The notes: generated from the sequence alone by a model not told the origin. A stretch of DNA of 64,000 bases from Osedax fenrisi (GCA_964019155.1 OZ025240.1:28560749-28624748), one strand, 5' to 3'. Shown: positions 40,365 through 53,500, numbered from the stretch's first letter. Made by a program: numbers and translations.

Positions 40365-41087
40365 TATGTATAACTCCGTAGATGTATGATGGGTTTTAAG
40401 TTAAAAATTGTAACCCGTAAATGACAAAATTGCTACAATTAGTATACAATAGAAACCTATAAACATACACCTATACACCCCTACATCCAGCTCAGAGGAA
40501 GGAGATATATAAGCTTTTTTAGAGACAGTACAATCTGTAATAGACCAGACACATAGTCGAGATATTCTTTATATCATATATGAGACTGGAATTATAAGGT
40601 TGGAAGAGATATATCAAATGACATTACTGGTAATTTTTGTTTAGATGAGAGAAACGAGCGAGATGGTCAATTTGTATAATTTTGAAGTAAAAATGACCTT
40701 CGAATAATGAATACATTCTTCAAGTTGCATCCACAGAGACTTTATACGTGGAGATCGCCGGAAAAAATTACTAGAAACCATATTGATTATATTTTGTGCA
40801 AGACAAGATGGAAAAGCAATATAAAGCGAGTTACAACATTGCCTGGAGCTGATTGTAGCACTGACCATAATTTGCTAATAGGATACATCAATATCAAACT
40901 CAAACTAATACAACGTACAAAGCAAACTCCAATATGCGATGTTGGAAAAATCGGACTTGATTATAGTCAACCATATATGGTGTAGAGATAAAAATAGGGA
41001 TAACGAGATTACGACAGAAGATAGATAACCTGAAGAACTATAGAATGACTTTCGAAATATAATAAAAGAGACAGAGAATAAAAAGGT
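39866..41087 (+). repeat. Inverted duplicate of about 61160-62490 (arm 1)
   Basis: This segment reappears in reverse orientation at about 61160-62490: the interior of MITE C, the ACCAAGGATCTCCCTGATAT block, the CTCCGTAGATGTATGATGGG block and the RTE endonuclease fragment. The MITE terminal repeat present at 61868 is missing here, replaced by a longer (TA)n (about 40318-40360). Confidence 0.8.
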
Positions 41088-41190
41088 CCCGAAAGTCAAA
41101 AGAAAGAAAGTTTCATAATGGCTATCTGAATAATATTTAAAAATTGCACAATAGCGAGAGGAAATGACCAGTAAACACTGTTATAAATGA
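40480..41190 (+). pseudogene. RTE-type LINE endonuclease fragment (copy A)
   Basis: Frames in order show DWNYKVGRDISND near 40590, RNERDGQFV, then NTFFKLHPQRLYTW, RNHIDYILCKTRWKSNIKR and GADCSTDHNLLI (40707-40985). This is the C-terminal half of the apurinic-like endonuclease of RTE/BovB-type LINEs, with the catalytic S/T-D-H motif. A basic KVPKVKRKKVS tract follows. Stops and frameshifts show it is dead, and the reverse transcriptase is absent. Confidence 0.8.
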
Positions 41191-41239
41191 TGGTTTTCTA
41201 TAGACTGATATTTACTGCACAAAACCATCGAAAGGGTAT

Positions 41240-41630
41240 TTTAAAAAAATATTTATTTAAAACCCTCTAAATGGTATTCTGTGAAACCGACTGTATAAAA
41301 CCCTCTAAATGGTATTCTAAATTTCTACGGTGGAAAACCATATAAATGGTATTCTTAATTTCTACTGTGGATAACCATCTAAATGGTATTCTACGTATCT
41401 ACTGTGGAAAACCCTCAACATGATATTCTAAATTTCTACTGTGGAAAACCCTCTAAATAGTATTTTTAATTTCTACTGTGGAAAACCCTCTAAATGGTAT
41501 TCTTAATTTCTATTGTGGAAAAACCTCTTAAAACCATATAGTATTCTGCATATCTACTGTGTAAAACCCTATAAATGGTATTCTACATATCTACTGTGTA
41601 AAACCCTCTATCTGGTATTCTAAATGTATA
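41240..41630 (+). repeat. About 38-bp minisatellite, ten copies
   Basis: Units contain AACCCTCTAAATGGTATTCT and AATTTCTACTGTGGAAA with scattered substitutions. Not coding. Confidence 0.88.
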
Positions 41631-41639
41631 CGTAGGTAT

Positions 41640-41840
41640 ACGGCGGTCGGGTATACACTGTATACAGTGTACAATGTATATTATATTCATTGTTAATGGT
41701 ATATTGTACAATTTACATTGTACACTCTGTATATTGTTCATGTTATATTATACATTGTATAGTGTACATTGTATACTGTATACACCGCACAGTATAACCC
41801 GTACAGTGTACAGTGTACGGCATATTGTGTGCGGGTAATA
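41640..41840. repeat. Palindrome-dense TGTACA/GTATAC block
   Basis: Many overlapping inverted repeats built from GTATAC, TGTACA and ACAGTGTAC follow directly after the minisatellite. Extensive hairpins are possible; function unknown. Confidence 0.6.
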
Positions 41841-41849
41841 CTATAGTCT

Positions 41850-42654
41850 CTATAGAGAACCCCAATAAACATCCCATATGGGTGTTTAAGAAAAAAAATT
41901 GCACACTCTAAACGTAGAATAGTATAAACACCCCCTCACGATAAGGTAAACACCCTTATTACTATTAATATTATCTTATGGCCTCAATAAAATGTGTCAT
42001 ATACCCTATACCCTCATAGACCCCAACTAAAGAATTAGTAAACATACGTATCATGACATATATATGCATAGGTACCTATACATACATATGTTTAACAAAC
42101 AATTCACATAATACACCACAAATATAAAATTATAAAATATAAAAACCAGCTACCATGGTAACTATTTAGGGACGAATACTTATTACATTATAACTTATGG
42201 TAATGTATAATGTAATCCATTGATTAATATGTATATATATAATACGTATATTACATTTTAAATGTTATATTTCTATCCTATATTATATGTTATATATTAT
42301 ATTAAACAACGTATATATTCCTAATGTATATTGAGTATGTATTAGAAGTCATATATTTAGAATTAGTAAATTAGGGTCATATTATATGACTCATATATGA
42401 TAAGTTTTTATATGTGCGTCAATTTACTATTTTCATGTTATTTCCTTTATGCTATTGTTCATATAATATCGAATGTTCAGTAAACAGAAATATTTACTGT
42501 GATAATATATATATATTATACCACTATAGTGGTATATAACAGAGTTATTAGTATTATTAGTAGAGGATCTCTGATGTAATTAAACGTAATTATCTTAAAA
42601 ATCATGTATGCTTCTACGTTTAGCCTCGAGAATATGTTAACAATAATGCATATA

Positions 42655-42690
<36 letters not shown>

Positions 42691-42809
42691 TGTTTAATTT
42701 TGTTATAATTTCTATTATATTTTATATAGTGAATACTATGCATTATGTAATATGTGTTATATATTAGGTATTACGTGTTATACACACTAAAACACACATA
42801 AACACACAT

Positions 42810-42843
<34 letters not shown>

Positions 42844-43917
42844 TATTATTATTATTAACAGATTTAGACAATACCAGGGTAATTATAAAAGCAATGTTTC
42901 TTATCGAGACAATTACTCCTTTATTAACATGATAAGTTTCATTATAGATAAGCGTAATAAATAAATAATAATGTTATAATATTATGACTTCCTGTTTACA
43001 TATATATAATAAAATAAATAAAATATATAATAAAATATAATGAAAAGTATCATGTAACTAAATGTAATCATCATATAATAATATACACAGTAAATATAAG
43101 TCTCATTATTTTAATCTCGAAAACCTTCAATTTTAAAATATTTACAGACTTCTTATTTCAAAATCAATTATATAAAATATTATTATGTAATTTAGATCGA
43201 TTATAATTTTACCATTAAGTATATATATATAAAAAATATATGTATCGATAGAATATAATCATAGAAAATGATAACAGTATAGAATTAAAAACTAAGAAAT
43301 ACATCAAGAATTAAAATTACATAAAGTAAAATATAACATAGTGGAATTAAATAGGAGATAGCCAATATTTAAACGTAAAAGAAACAAGAGAACAAAATAA
43401 GAAAATATATTAAATAAAATATTAGTTAACAATATGTAATGTACATACAGAACAATATATAACCTGAAGTAATTTAGTTAATGTGAAAACATGTATAAAT
43501 TAAATAAAAGCTATATAGCTTATAAAATCATAAAATTTTATATAATAATTTGTATAAAGTCAGTTTTGTGTTGTGTAAAAAATTAATAAAATATCAGTAT
43601 TTTATATAGTGTCAAATAAATATATTAAAATTTAAATAAAATATAAAAAAATATTGCCAGGAGTCAAATATATAGTCTCTATAGAGTATTGCGTTATTTC
43701 TAGCAATTATAATTAATATACAGAATTATACTCTATAGAGTGCAGTCAAATATGTATAATGTATATTTGAAATTATTGTATATATAAAAATATATTATCA
43801 TTTATCATTTATCATTTATCATTTATCAATTATCATATATGAAAATTAATTGAAATTAAAAAACGTGAAATACAATAGTGTACATTGTACGCCCTACATT
43901 GCACAGCAATAGGTGTA

Positions 43918-43961
<44 letters not shown>

Positions 43962-44060
43962 AAAAGTAGAATTCCCTCCAGCAGCCGGGAAACAATAATG
44001 CATATAAGGCCAATAATTAGGTTGTAATTCGTATGTTGTAATTGTAAGGTACACCATGTA
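41850..44060. other. AT-rich spacer in intron 1
   Basis: Contains small palindromes (ATCCCATATGGGTGTT near 41870; CTCTATAGAGT pairs near 43675 and 43730), (TA)n at about 42658-42688, 42822-42842 and 43920-43959, and a 7-bp ATCATTT repeat at about 43798-43828. No gene. Confidence 0.55.
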
Positions 44061-44066
44061 TACCAT

Positions 44067-47000
44067 GGAGGTTTAGTTACAGGAGGTTTAGTTACGGGAG
44101 GTTTAGTTACGGGCGAGTTAGTTACGGGAGGTTTAGTTACGGGAGGTTTAGTTACGGGAGGTTTAGTTACGGGAGGTTTAGTTACGGGCGATTTAGTTAC
44201 GGGAGGTTTAGTTACGGGAGGTTTAGTTACGGGAGGTTTAGTTACGGGAGGTTTAGTTACGGGAGGGTTAGTTACGGGAGGGTTAGTTACGGGAGGTTTA
44301 GTTACGGGAGGTTTAGTTACGGGAGGTTTAGTTACGGGAGGTTTAGTTACGGGAGGTTTAGTTACGGGCGAGTTAGTTACGGGAGGTTTAGTTACGGGAG
44401 GTTTAGTTACGGGAGGTTTAGTTACGGGAGGTTTAGTTACGGGCGAGTTAGTTACGGGAGGTTTAGTTACGGGAGGTTTAGTTACGGGAGGTTTAGTTAC
44501 GGGAGGTTTAGTTACGGGAGGGTTAGTTACGGGAGGGTTAGTTACGGGAGGTTTAGTTACGGGAGGTTTAGTTACGGGAGGTTTAGTTACGGGAGGTTTA
44601 ATTACGGGCGAGTTAGTTACGGGAGGTTTAATTACGGGAGGTTTAATTACGGGAGGTTTAGTTACGGGAGGTTTAGTTACGGGAGGGTTAGTTACGGGAG
44701 GGTTAGTTACGGGAGGTTTAGTTACGGGAGGTTTAGTTACGGGAGGTTTAGTTACGGGAGGTTTAATTACGGGCGAGTTAGTTACGGGAGGTTTAGTTAC
44801 GGGAGGGTTAGTTACGGGAGGTTTAGTTACGGGAGGTTTAGTTACGGGAGGTTTAGTTACGGGAGGTTTAGTTACGGGAGGTTTAGTTACGGGAGGTTTA
44901 GTTACGGGAGGTTTAGTTACGGGAGGTTTAGTTACGGGAGGTTTAGTTACGGGAGGTTTAGTTACGGGCGAGTTAGTTACGGGAGGTTTAGTTACGGGAG
45001 GTTTAGTTACGGGAGGTTTAGTTACGGGAGGTTTAGTTACGGGCGAGTTAGTTACGGGAGGTTTAGTTACGGGAGGTTTAGTTACGGGAGGTTTATTTAC
45101 GGGAGGGTTAGTTACGGGAGGTTTAGTTACGGGAGGTTTAGTTACGGGAGGTTTAGTTACGGGAGGTTTAGTTACGGGCGAGTTAGTTACGGGAGGTTTA
45201 GTTACGGGAGGTTTAGTTACGGGAGGTTTAGTTACGGGAGGTTTAGTTACGGGCGAGTTAGTTACGGGAGGTTTAGTTACGGGAGGTTTAGTTACGGGAG
45301 GTTTAGTTACGGGAGGTTTAGTTACGGGAGGGTTAGTTACGGGAGGGTTAGTTACGGGAGGTTTAGTTACGGGAGGTTTAGTTACGGGAGGTTTAGTTAC
45401 GGGAGGTTTAGTTACGGGAGGTTTAGTTACGGGAGGGTTAGTTACGGGAGGGTTAGTTACGGGAGGTTTAGTTACGGGAGGGTTAGTTACGGGAGGTTTA
45501 GTTACGGGAGGTTTAGTTACGGTAGGTTTAGTTACGGGAGGTTTAGTTACGGGCGAGTTAGTTACGGGAGGTTTAGTTACGGGAGGTTTAGTTACGGGCG
45601 AGTTAGTTACGGGAGGTTTAGTTACGGGAGGTTTAGTTACGGGAGGTTTAGTTACGGGAGGTTTAGTTACGGGAGGTTTAGTTACGGGAGGTTTAGTTAC
45701 GGGAGGTTTAGTTACGGGAGGTTTAGTTACGGGAGGTTTAGTTACGGGAGGTTTAGTTACGGGAGGTTTAGTTACGGGAGGTTTAGTTACGGGCGAGTTA
45801 GTTACGGGAGGTTTAGTTACGGGCGAGTTAGTTACGGGAGGTTTAGTTACGGGAGGTTTAGTTACGGGAGGTTTAGTTACGGGAGGTTTAGTTACGGGCG
45901 AGTTAGTTACGGGAGGTTTAGTTACGGGAGGTTTAGTTACGGGAGGTTTAGTTACGGGAGGTTTAGTTACGGGAGGGTTAGTTACGGGAGGGTTAGTTAC
46001 GGGAGGTTTAGTTACGGGAGGTTTAGTTACGGGAGGTTTAGTTACGGGAGGTTTAGTTACGGGAGGTTTAGTTACGGGAGGTTTAGTTACGGGAGGTTTA
46101 GTTACGGGCGAGTTAGTTACGGGAGGTTTAGTTACGGGAGGTTTAGTTACGGGAGGTTTAGTTACGGGAGGTTTAGTTACGGGCGAGTTAGTTACGGGAG
46201 GGTTAGTTACGGGAGGTTTAGTTACGGGAGGGTTAGTTACGGGAGGTTTAGTTACGGGAGGTTTAGTTACGGGAGGTTTAGTTACGGGAGGTTTAGTTAC
46301 GGGAGGGTTAGTTACGGGAGGTTTAGTTACGGGAGGTTTAGTTACGGGAGGTTTAGTTACGGGAGGGTTAGTTACGGGAGGGTTAGTTACGGGAGGTTTA
46401 GTTACGGGAGGGTTAGTTACGGGAGGTTTAGTTACGGGAGGTTTAGTTACGGTAGGTTTAGTTACGGGAGGTTTAGTTACGGGCGAGTTAGTTACGGGAG
46501 GTTTAGTTACGGGAGGTTTAGTTACAGGAGGTTTAGTTACGGGCGAGTTAGTTACGGGAGGTTTAGTTACGGGAGGTTTAGTTACGGGAGGTTTAGTTAC
46601 GGGAGGTTTAGTTACGGGAGGTTTAGTTACGGGAGGTTTAGTTACGGGAGGTTTAGTTACGGGAGGTTTAGTTACGGGAGGTTTAGTTACGGGAGGGTTA
46701 GTTACGGGCGAGTTAGTTACGGGAGGTTTAGTTACGGGAGGTTTAGTTACGGGAGGGTTAGTTACGGGCGAGTTAGTTACGGGAGGTTTAGTTACGGGAG
46801 GGTTAGTTACGGGAGGTTTAGTTACGGGAGGGTTAGTTAAGGGAGATTTAGTTACGGGAGGGTTAGTTACGGGAGGTTTAGTTACGGGAGGTTTAGTTAC
46901 GGGAGGGTTAGTTACGGGAGGGTTAGTTACGGGCGAGTTAGTTACGGGAGATTTAGTTACGGGAGGGTTAGTTACGGGAGGTTTAGTTACGGGAGGTTTA

Positions 47001-49168
47001 GTTACGGGAGGTTTAGTTACGGGAGGTTTAGTTACGGAGGGTTAGTTACGGGCGAGTTAGTTACGGGAGGTTTAGTTACGGGAGGGTTAGTTACGGGAGG
47101 TTTAGTTACGGGAGGGTTAGTTACGGGAGGTTTAGTTACGGGAGGGTTAGTTACGGGAGGTTTAGTTACGGGAGGTTTAGTTACGGGAGGGTTAGTTACG
47201 GGAGGGTTAGTTACGGGCGAGTTAGTTACGGAAGATGTAGTTACGGGAGGGTTAGTTACGGGAGGTTTAGTTACGGGAGGTTTAGTTACGGGAGGTTTAG
47301 TTACGGGCGAGTTAGTTACGGGAGGTTTAGTTACGGGAGGTTTAGTTACGGGAGGTTTAGTTACGGGAGGTTTAGTTACGGGAGGTTTAGTTACGGGAGG
47401 GTTAGTTACGGGCGAGTTAGTTACGGGAGGTTTAGTTACGGGAGGTTTAGTTACGGGAGGGTTAGTTACGGGCGAGTTAGTTACGGGAGGTTTAGTTACG
47501 GGAGGGTTAGTTACGGGAGGTTTAGTTACGGGAGGGTTAGTTACGGGAGGTTTAGTTACGGGAGGGTTAGTTACGGGAGGTTTAGTTACGGGAGGTTTAG
47601 TTACGGGAGGGTTAGTTACGGGAGGGTTAGTTACGGGCGAGTTAGTTACGGGAGATTTAGTTACGGGAGGGTTAGTTACGGGAGGTTTAGTTACGGGAGG
47701 TTTAGTTACGGGAGGTTTAGTTACGGGAGGTTTAGTTACGGAGGGTTAGTTACGGGCGAGTTAGTTACGGGAGGTTTAGTTACGGGAGGGTTAGTTACGG
47801 GAGGTTTAGTTACGGGAGGGTTAGTTACGGGAGGTTTAGTTACGGGAGGGTTAGTTACGGGAGGTTTAGTTACGGGAGGTTTAGTTACGGGAGGGTTAGT
47901 TACGGGAGGGTTAGTTACGGGCGAGTTAGTTACGGAAGATTTAGTTACGGGAGGGTTAGTTACGGGAGGTTTAGTTACGGGAGGTTTAGTTACGGGAGGT
48001 TTAGTTACGGGCGAGTTAGTTACGGGAGGGTTAGTTACGGGAGGGTTAGTTACGGGAGGTTTAGTTACGGGAGGTTTAGTTACGGGAGGTTTAGTTACGG
48101 GCGAGTTAGTTACGGGAGGTTTAGTTACGGGAGGTTTAGTTACGGGAGGTTTAGTTACGGGAGGTTTAGTTATGGGAGGTTTAGTTACGGGAGGTTTAGT
48201 TACGGGAGGTTTAGTTACGGGAGGTTTAGTTACGGGAGGTTTAGTTACGGGAGGGTTAGTTACGGGCGAGTTAGTTACGGGAGGTTTAGTTACGGGAGGT
48301 TTAGTTACGGGAGGGTTAGTTACGGGCGAGTTAGTTACGGGAGGTTTAGTTACGGGAGGGTTAGTTACGGGAGGTTTAGTTACGGGAGGGTTAGTTACGG
48401 GAGGTTTAGTTACGGGAGGGTTAGTTACGGGAGGTTTAGTTACGGGAGGTTTAGTTACGGGAGGGTTAGTTACGGGAGGGTTAGTTACGGGCGAGTTAGT
48501 TACGGGAGATTTAGTTACGGGAGGGTTAGTTACGGGAGGTTTAGTTACGGGAGGTTTAGTTACGGGAGGTTTAGTTACGGGAGGTTTAGTTACGGAGGGT
48601 TAGTTACGGGCGAGTTAGTTACGGGAGGTTTAGTTACGGGAGGGTTAGTTACGGGAGGTTTAGTTACGGGAGGGTTAGTTACGGGAGGTTTAGTTACGGG
48701 AGGGTTAGTTACGGGAGGTTTAGTTACGGGAGGTTTAGTTACGGGAGGGTTAGTTACGGGAGGGTTAGTTACGGGCGAGTTAGTTACGGAAGATTTAGTT
48801 ACGGGAGGGTTAGTTACGGGAGGTTTAGTTACGGGAGGTTTAGTTACGGGAGGTTTAGTTACGGGCGAGTTAGTTACGGGAGGTTTAGTTACGGGAGGTT
48901 TAGTTACGGGCGAGTTAGTTACGGGAGGTTTAGTTACGGGCGAGTTAGTTACGGGCGAGTTAGTTACGGGCGAGTTAGTTACGGGAGGTTTAGTTACGGG
49001 AGGTTTAGTTACGGGCGAGTTAGTTACGGGAGGTTTAGTTACGGGAGGTTTAGTTACGGGCGAGTTAGTTACGGGAGGTTTAGTTACGGGCGAGTTAGTT
49101 ACGGGCGAGTTAGTTACGGGCGAGTTAGTTACGGGCGAGTTAGTTACGGGCGAGTTAGTTACGGGAGA
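44067..49168 (+). repeat. 5.1 kb VNTR, 15-bp unit GTTTAGTTACGGGAG, about 340 copies
   Basis: The basic unit has three main variants: GGTTTAGTTACGGGA, GGGTTAGTTACGGGA and the CGAGTTAGTTACGGG type. A 14-bp unit (TTACGGAGGG) recurs at about 47034, 47738 and 48593, and TTACGGAAGAT at about 47225, 47933 and 48786. This marks higher-order blocks of about 700-855 bp that duplicated as units. The open frame of Gly-Leu-Val-Thr-Gly repeats at 48172-48603 is read-through. The last 300 bp are enriched in the CGAG variant. Confidence 0.97.
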
Positions 49169-49215
49169 GTATACTCACAGCAGTACAGTATACTGTACTA
49201 TTGTGAGGATATAAC

Positions 49216-49503
49216 TTGTACGTGTGCGCACACACACACATGTGTGTAACAAGTGCGCGCACACACACACGTGTGTAACAAGAATGCACACACACACACA
49301 CACATGTGTGTAACAAGTGTGCGCACACACACACACGTGTGTAACAAGAATGCACACACACACATGTGTGTAACAAGAATGCACACACACACACGTGTGT
49401 AACAAGTGTGCGCACACACACACACATGTGTGTAACAAGTGTGCGCACACACACACATGTGTGTAACAAGTGCGCGCACACACACGTGTGTAACAAGAAT
49501 GCA
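49216..49503 (-). repeat. CACA-GTGTGTAACAAG minisatellite, about nine copies
   Basis: Units of about 29-34 bp consist of a CA run, GTGTGTAACAAG and GTGCGC or AATGC. Unit length varies with the CA run. All frames stay open by composition, which explains several overlapping ORFs here. Confidence 0.9.
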
Positions 49504-50280
49504 CTGCGTATTAAGCACTCGAATGTATACAAAAGTACACGTGTAAATAGATGCGCGTACAAGTATGTACACATTATGTACACCGCATTATACTTTTTAT
49601 TAATCCGAATAACTAGGTATACCTATTCGTGCCAAAGACGTAAACATTGATAAAGCCTTGTTTACATCTTGTATCAGAGGTTACATAATATTAATGCAAA
49701 ACACCATGCGCTTTATTATATATAATACAACCTGTATATATGATATATATATATATATATATATATATACTAATCGTATTATACTTATAACATATACACG
49801 TAAGAATGTAGGTATGTTTTTATATGTATACATATAGTATACTATATTTATAAAAAATAAATAGATTAAATACTGGCTACATTGCGAATATTCATTCGGA
49901 AAACACATTTGAGAATATTACCCAATATGTAGGTTATTTGTTGTGTATAAACATCACAATTATTATCAGATATATTCGTAATCATGACCTCGGTTTAACG
50001 GGTGGCATCTCACAAGTATGAAAGTACGGTATCATATACATTACAATATAAATTACTTTATTTCTATACTTTTGATATGTAAAATATTTAATATAGTTCT
50101 ATAAAGTAAACTTCTTTAATGACTGTAGATGAGTTATATCATATATATATATATATATATATATAACATATAACATATAATTGATATGTCATGATATCCA
50201 TTCCTATAGGAATGTATACATCGATGTATAAATTGAATTAGAGGTACACATTTATATACGTGTATATAAATACTTATTTG

Positions 50281-50326
<46 letters not shown>

Positions 50327-51752
50327 AAACATTAAACGTGTGTAGCTGGTGATTTATATATTTGTAATTTAATTAATATATAATAATGATACTCATAATT
50401 ATTTATAGAAATCTCACATATATATATTTAATACAATACAAATATATTTTAGTTATAGCTGATAAATATTAGCCCCTCAATAAGTAGTACCTAATATATA
50501 GGTTAGGAATAGGTTTCAAATAAACCGATTCCTAAACTAATACTATATGCATTGGTTTAACTTTAAGTTGTTGATGTAAGTTGAACGTAAGTTTAGATGT
50601 AAAATATAATATTAAAATAAATATTAGTATCGTAGCGAAGTATTAATTCATATATTATTATGTATTATATAATTTCATTTAAGTTAGATTTAAAACTTAA
50701 ATTCAATAATAATAACATTATAATATTTAATACAATATTTAATCAATATTCAACTTTGAGCAATTAGTTCAACATGATTCCAATTGTATTATCAATATAA
50801 TTATTATTACAATTGTAGTCAATGTGTTACTTGATGAGATTATGATAATTTAGAAAAATACATAGGGTTTCTTAAATAATTTTACTTTTTAAAATAATAA
50901 TTAATAATTAATTTGCGTAGATACAAATTTAATCAATATATTAAAATATTTAAAAGATATAATATGGTATTCTTTCTATATTATGTAAATACTAAACCTA
51001 TAGGTTTATATATAACTTAAGTAATACTTACATCAATAAATTAAACCGATGCTCAATAATTCGTTTAGGAACGTTTTCAAAAACAGATTCTCAATAATTA
51101 GTTTTGGAATCGATAATATAGATTGCTGCAAGATAAAATGTAGGAATCGTTTTTATAATCCGCTTTCTAAACAAACTTTACAGGAATCTGTTTTCCGATT
51201 TGAATCCGATTACTATAATAAAATCATCGTAGGAATCGGATTGTTTTTAACTGTATAGACTTTTATATATTATAAATAACTATGAGGGACAATACAACAC
51301 AAATAGTAACATTTTGTTCTTATGTTCTTGTGTTCTAATAATTATCGGAAAACAATAGAACAATAAGAACTGCGTAGAGTGTAACACATGACTACTAGCT
51401 TACTAGCTTTTTATTTTTCCGCTAAGCCATGATCTATGCATATTCATAGTCCTCAGACTATATATATATATATATATATTATATATAGTATTATATATTA
51501 AGTCTGCAGATATATCCATTATATATCTATTAATATAGTATACATTTATATACGCTGGTAATTACATAATATAATATGTATATATGTAGGTATACGGGTT
51601 ATGCATGCATACACAATACTGGGTTCACGAGCAGTTGATTTCGTATCCCTGACAATGTATATGTTTATGTTTTCGTATACTGTGTTTCGTTTACACGTTC
51701 CTGTTAGGTTAAGCTTTCTAGAATAATATTCGCGGTGTTTAACGATCTAACA
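49504..51752. other. AT-rich spacer in intron 1
   Basis: (TA)n near 49744-49769, 50141-50163, 50286-50314 and 51461-51478. The region 50510-51250 repeats a loose GATTCCTAAAC/GGAATCG theme in frames that look coding-like but match nothing I recognise. Confidence 0.5.
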
Positions 51753-52435
51753 TGTTAAGATGAGGGTTAATATGGGGGTTAAGATCAGGGTTAAGATGAG
51801 GGTTAAAAGAGGGTTAATATGAGGGTTAATATGAGGGTTAAGATAAGGGTTAAGATGAGGGTTAATGTGAGGGTTAAGATGAGGGTCAATATAAGGGTTA
51901 AGATGAGGGTTAAGATAAGGGTTAAGATGAGGGTTAAGATGAGGGTTCAGATGAGGGTTAATAAAAGGGTTAAAATGAGGTTTAAGATGAGGGTTAAGAT
52001 GAGGGTTAAAATGAGGGTTAAGATGGGGGTTAAGATGAGGGTTAAGATGAGGGTTAAGATAAGGGTTAAGATGAGGGTTAAGATGAGGGTTCAGATGAGG
52101 GTTAATAAAAGGGTTAAAATGAGGGTTAAAATGAGGGTTAAGATGAGGGTTAAGATGAGGATTAAAATGAGGGTTAAGATGGGGGTTAAGATGAGGGTTA
52201 AGATGAGGGTTAAGATGAGGGTTAAGATGAGGGTTAAGATGGGGGTTAATATGAGGGTAAAGATGAGGGTTAAGATGAGGGTTAAGATGGGGGTTAAGAT
52301 GAGGGTTAAGATGGGGGTTAAGATGAGGGTTAAGATGAGGGTTAAGATGAGGGTTAAGATGAGGGTTAACATGGGGGTTAAGATGAGGGTTAAGATGGGG
52401 GTTAAGATGAGGGTTAAGATGAGGGTTAAGATGAA
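51753..52435 (+). repeat. 12-bp telomere-like minisatellite GATGAGGGTTAA, about 56 copies
   Basis: Each unit contains AGGGTTA, close to animal telomeric repeat (TTAGGG) in a 12-bp context. The Met-Arg-Val-Lys open frame through it is read-through. It abuts the truncated leader of an LTR element at 52440. Confidence 0.95.
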
Positions 52436-52541
52436 CTACCGCGTATTCGCAAACATCTAATATGTTTACGATATATAAAAAAGCAATTATTATTCACAAA
52501 TATTCGAGAATATTCTGTTTTTCTTGTCGTTATTTTCTTGA

Positions 52542-52558
52542 GCACGTTCTCGGCGCCA
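52542..52558 (-). other. Primer-binding site of LTR element
   Basis: The minus strand reads TGGCGCCGAGAACGTGC two bases after the LTR end. TGGCGCC is a classical start of a retroelement primer-binding site. Confidence 0.75.
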
Positions 52559-52560
52559 AA

Positions 52561-52894
52561 TGTAATAAAGTAGAGTTTCATATAATTTATTTATCTAATG
52601 CCTGGTCAAATTCATTAACTAATAACTATAATTATTTTGTATATAATATAAAATAATAAAAAACAATAACGACAATAATGACACAGGTACCGTTGATAAT
52701 CTCAACTTGAGACTTGAAACTTGAAGCATAATCGATGACATCAAAGAACCCGAGAGGTTAACCTTATATAGGACACTAATGAAATGAAGCACAACTATAA
52801 TAATGAACAAACGAACAATATATACATATGACAATATATACACATACATGCCCATAGGCTATACAATATGACTATCAAGTTGATAGTATCAACA
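52561..52894 (-). mobile_element. LTR of an LTR retrotransposon, 334 bp
   Basis: On the minus strand it starts TGTTGATACTATCAACTTG and ends CTTTATTACA. A TATATAAGG box (about 52762-52770), an AATAAA (about 52590) and the primer-binding site follow in order. About 100 bp of leader remain before the element is lost at the 12-bp minisatellite. No gag or pol is present. The family (Gypsy or BEL/Pao) cannot be fixed from this. Confidence 0.75.
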
Positions 52895-53437
52895 GAGAGT
52901 GAAGTCAATGCTTTGCATGCAAATATATCGATAGTGTATACATAGTATACAGTGTATGCTGTATGTATGCATGTGTAGTATACACGCTTGTAATAACTAG
53001 CATATGTGTAAATATGTTAATATATTAATAGATTCATATACCTGCATATCATTTTATAATATATGAAAAATATATAAATATATAAAATCGAATCAATATT
53101 GATAAAGTTTTATATAAATTGATATAAAGCTGATCGCTTTCACTGATCCTCATTAGAGTTTTTCTATAAACTGAATTCATCCATATATATAATTGTGTAT
53201 GTATGTGTATTCAGTGAGCTAATATAATTCACATAATTTATCATTTTTACCTACATATTTTATATCCTATAATAGTCATAAGAAATTATTATGGTCGAAT
53301 ACTCTTACTGGTATGTCCTTTATTTACTATAATTACAATAATAAATTACCTAATCTATCAATAATAACACATATTCTATGCAATCTTATATATAGATAAT
53401 ACATATTTAACAGAGTTTATCTTTTGCCTAATTTTAT

Positions 53438-53500
<63 letters not shown>

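Noticed and set aside
40707..40985. Host endonuclease or craniofacial-development-like gene
   Set aside because: The motifs are those of the RTE LINE endonuclease, and the same fragment recurs at 61189-61488.
48172..48603. Gly-Leu-Val-Thr-Gly repeat protein
   Set aside because: The 15-bp VNTR stays open because its period is a multiple of three; the start codon is a single point variant.
44067..49168. CRISPR array
   Set aside because: Units are contiguous 15-mers with no spacers, and the genome is eukaryotic.
49155..49650. Overlapping Cys/His/Val-rich and Thr/His-rich open frames
   Set aside because: All are frames of the CACA minisatellite.
51819..52460. Met-Arg-Val-Lys repeat protein
   Set aside because: Read-through of the 12-bp minisatellite.
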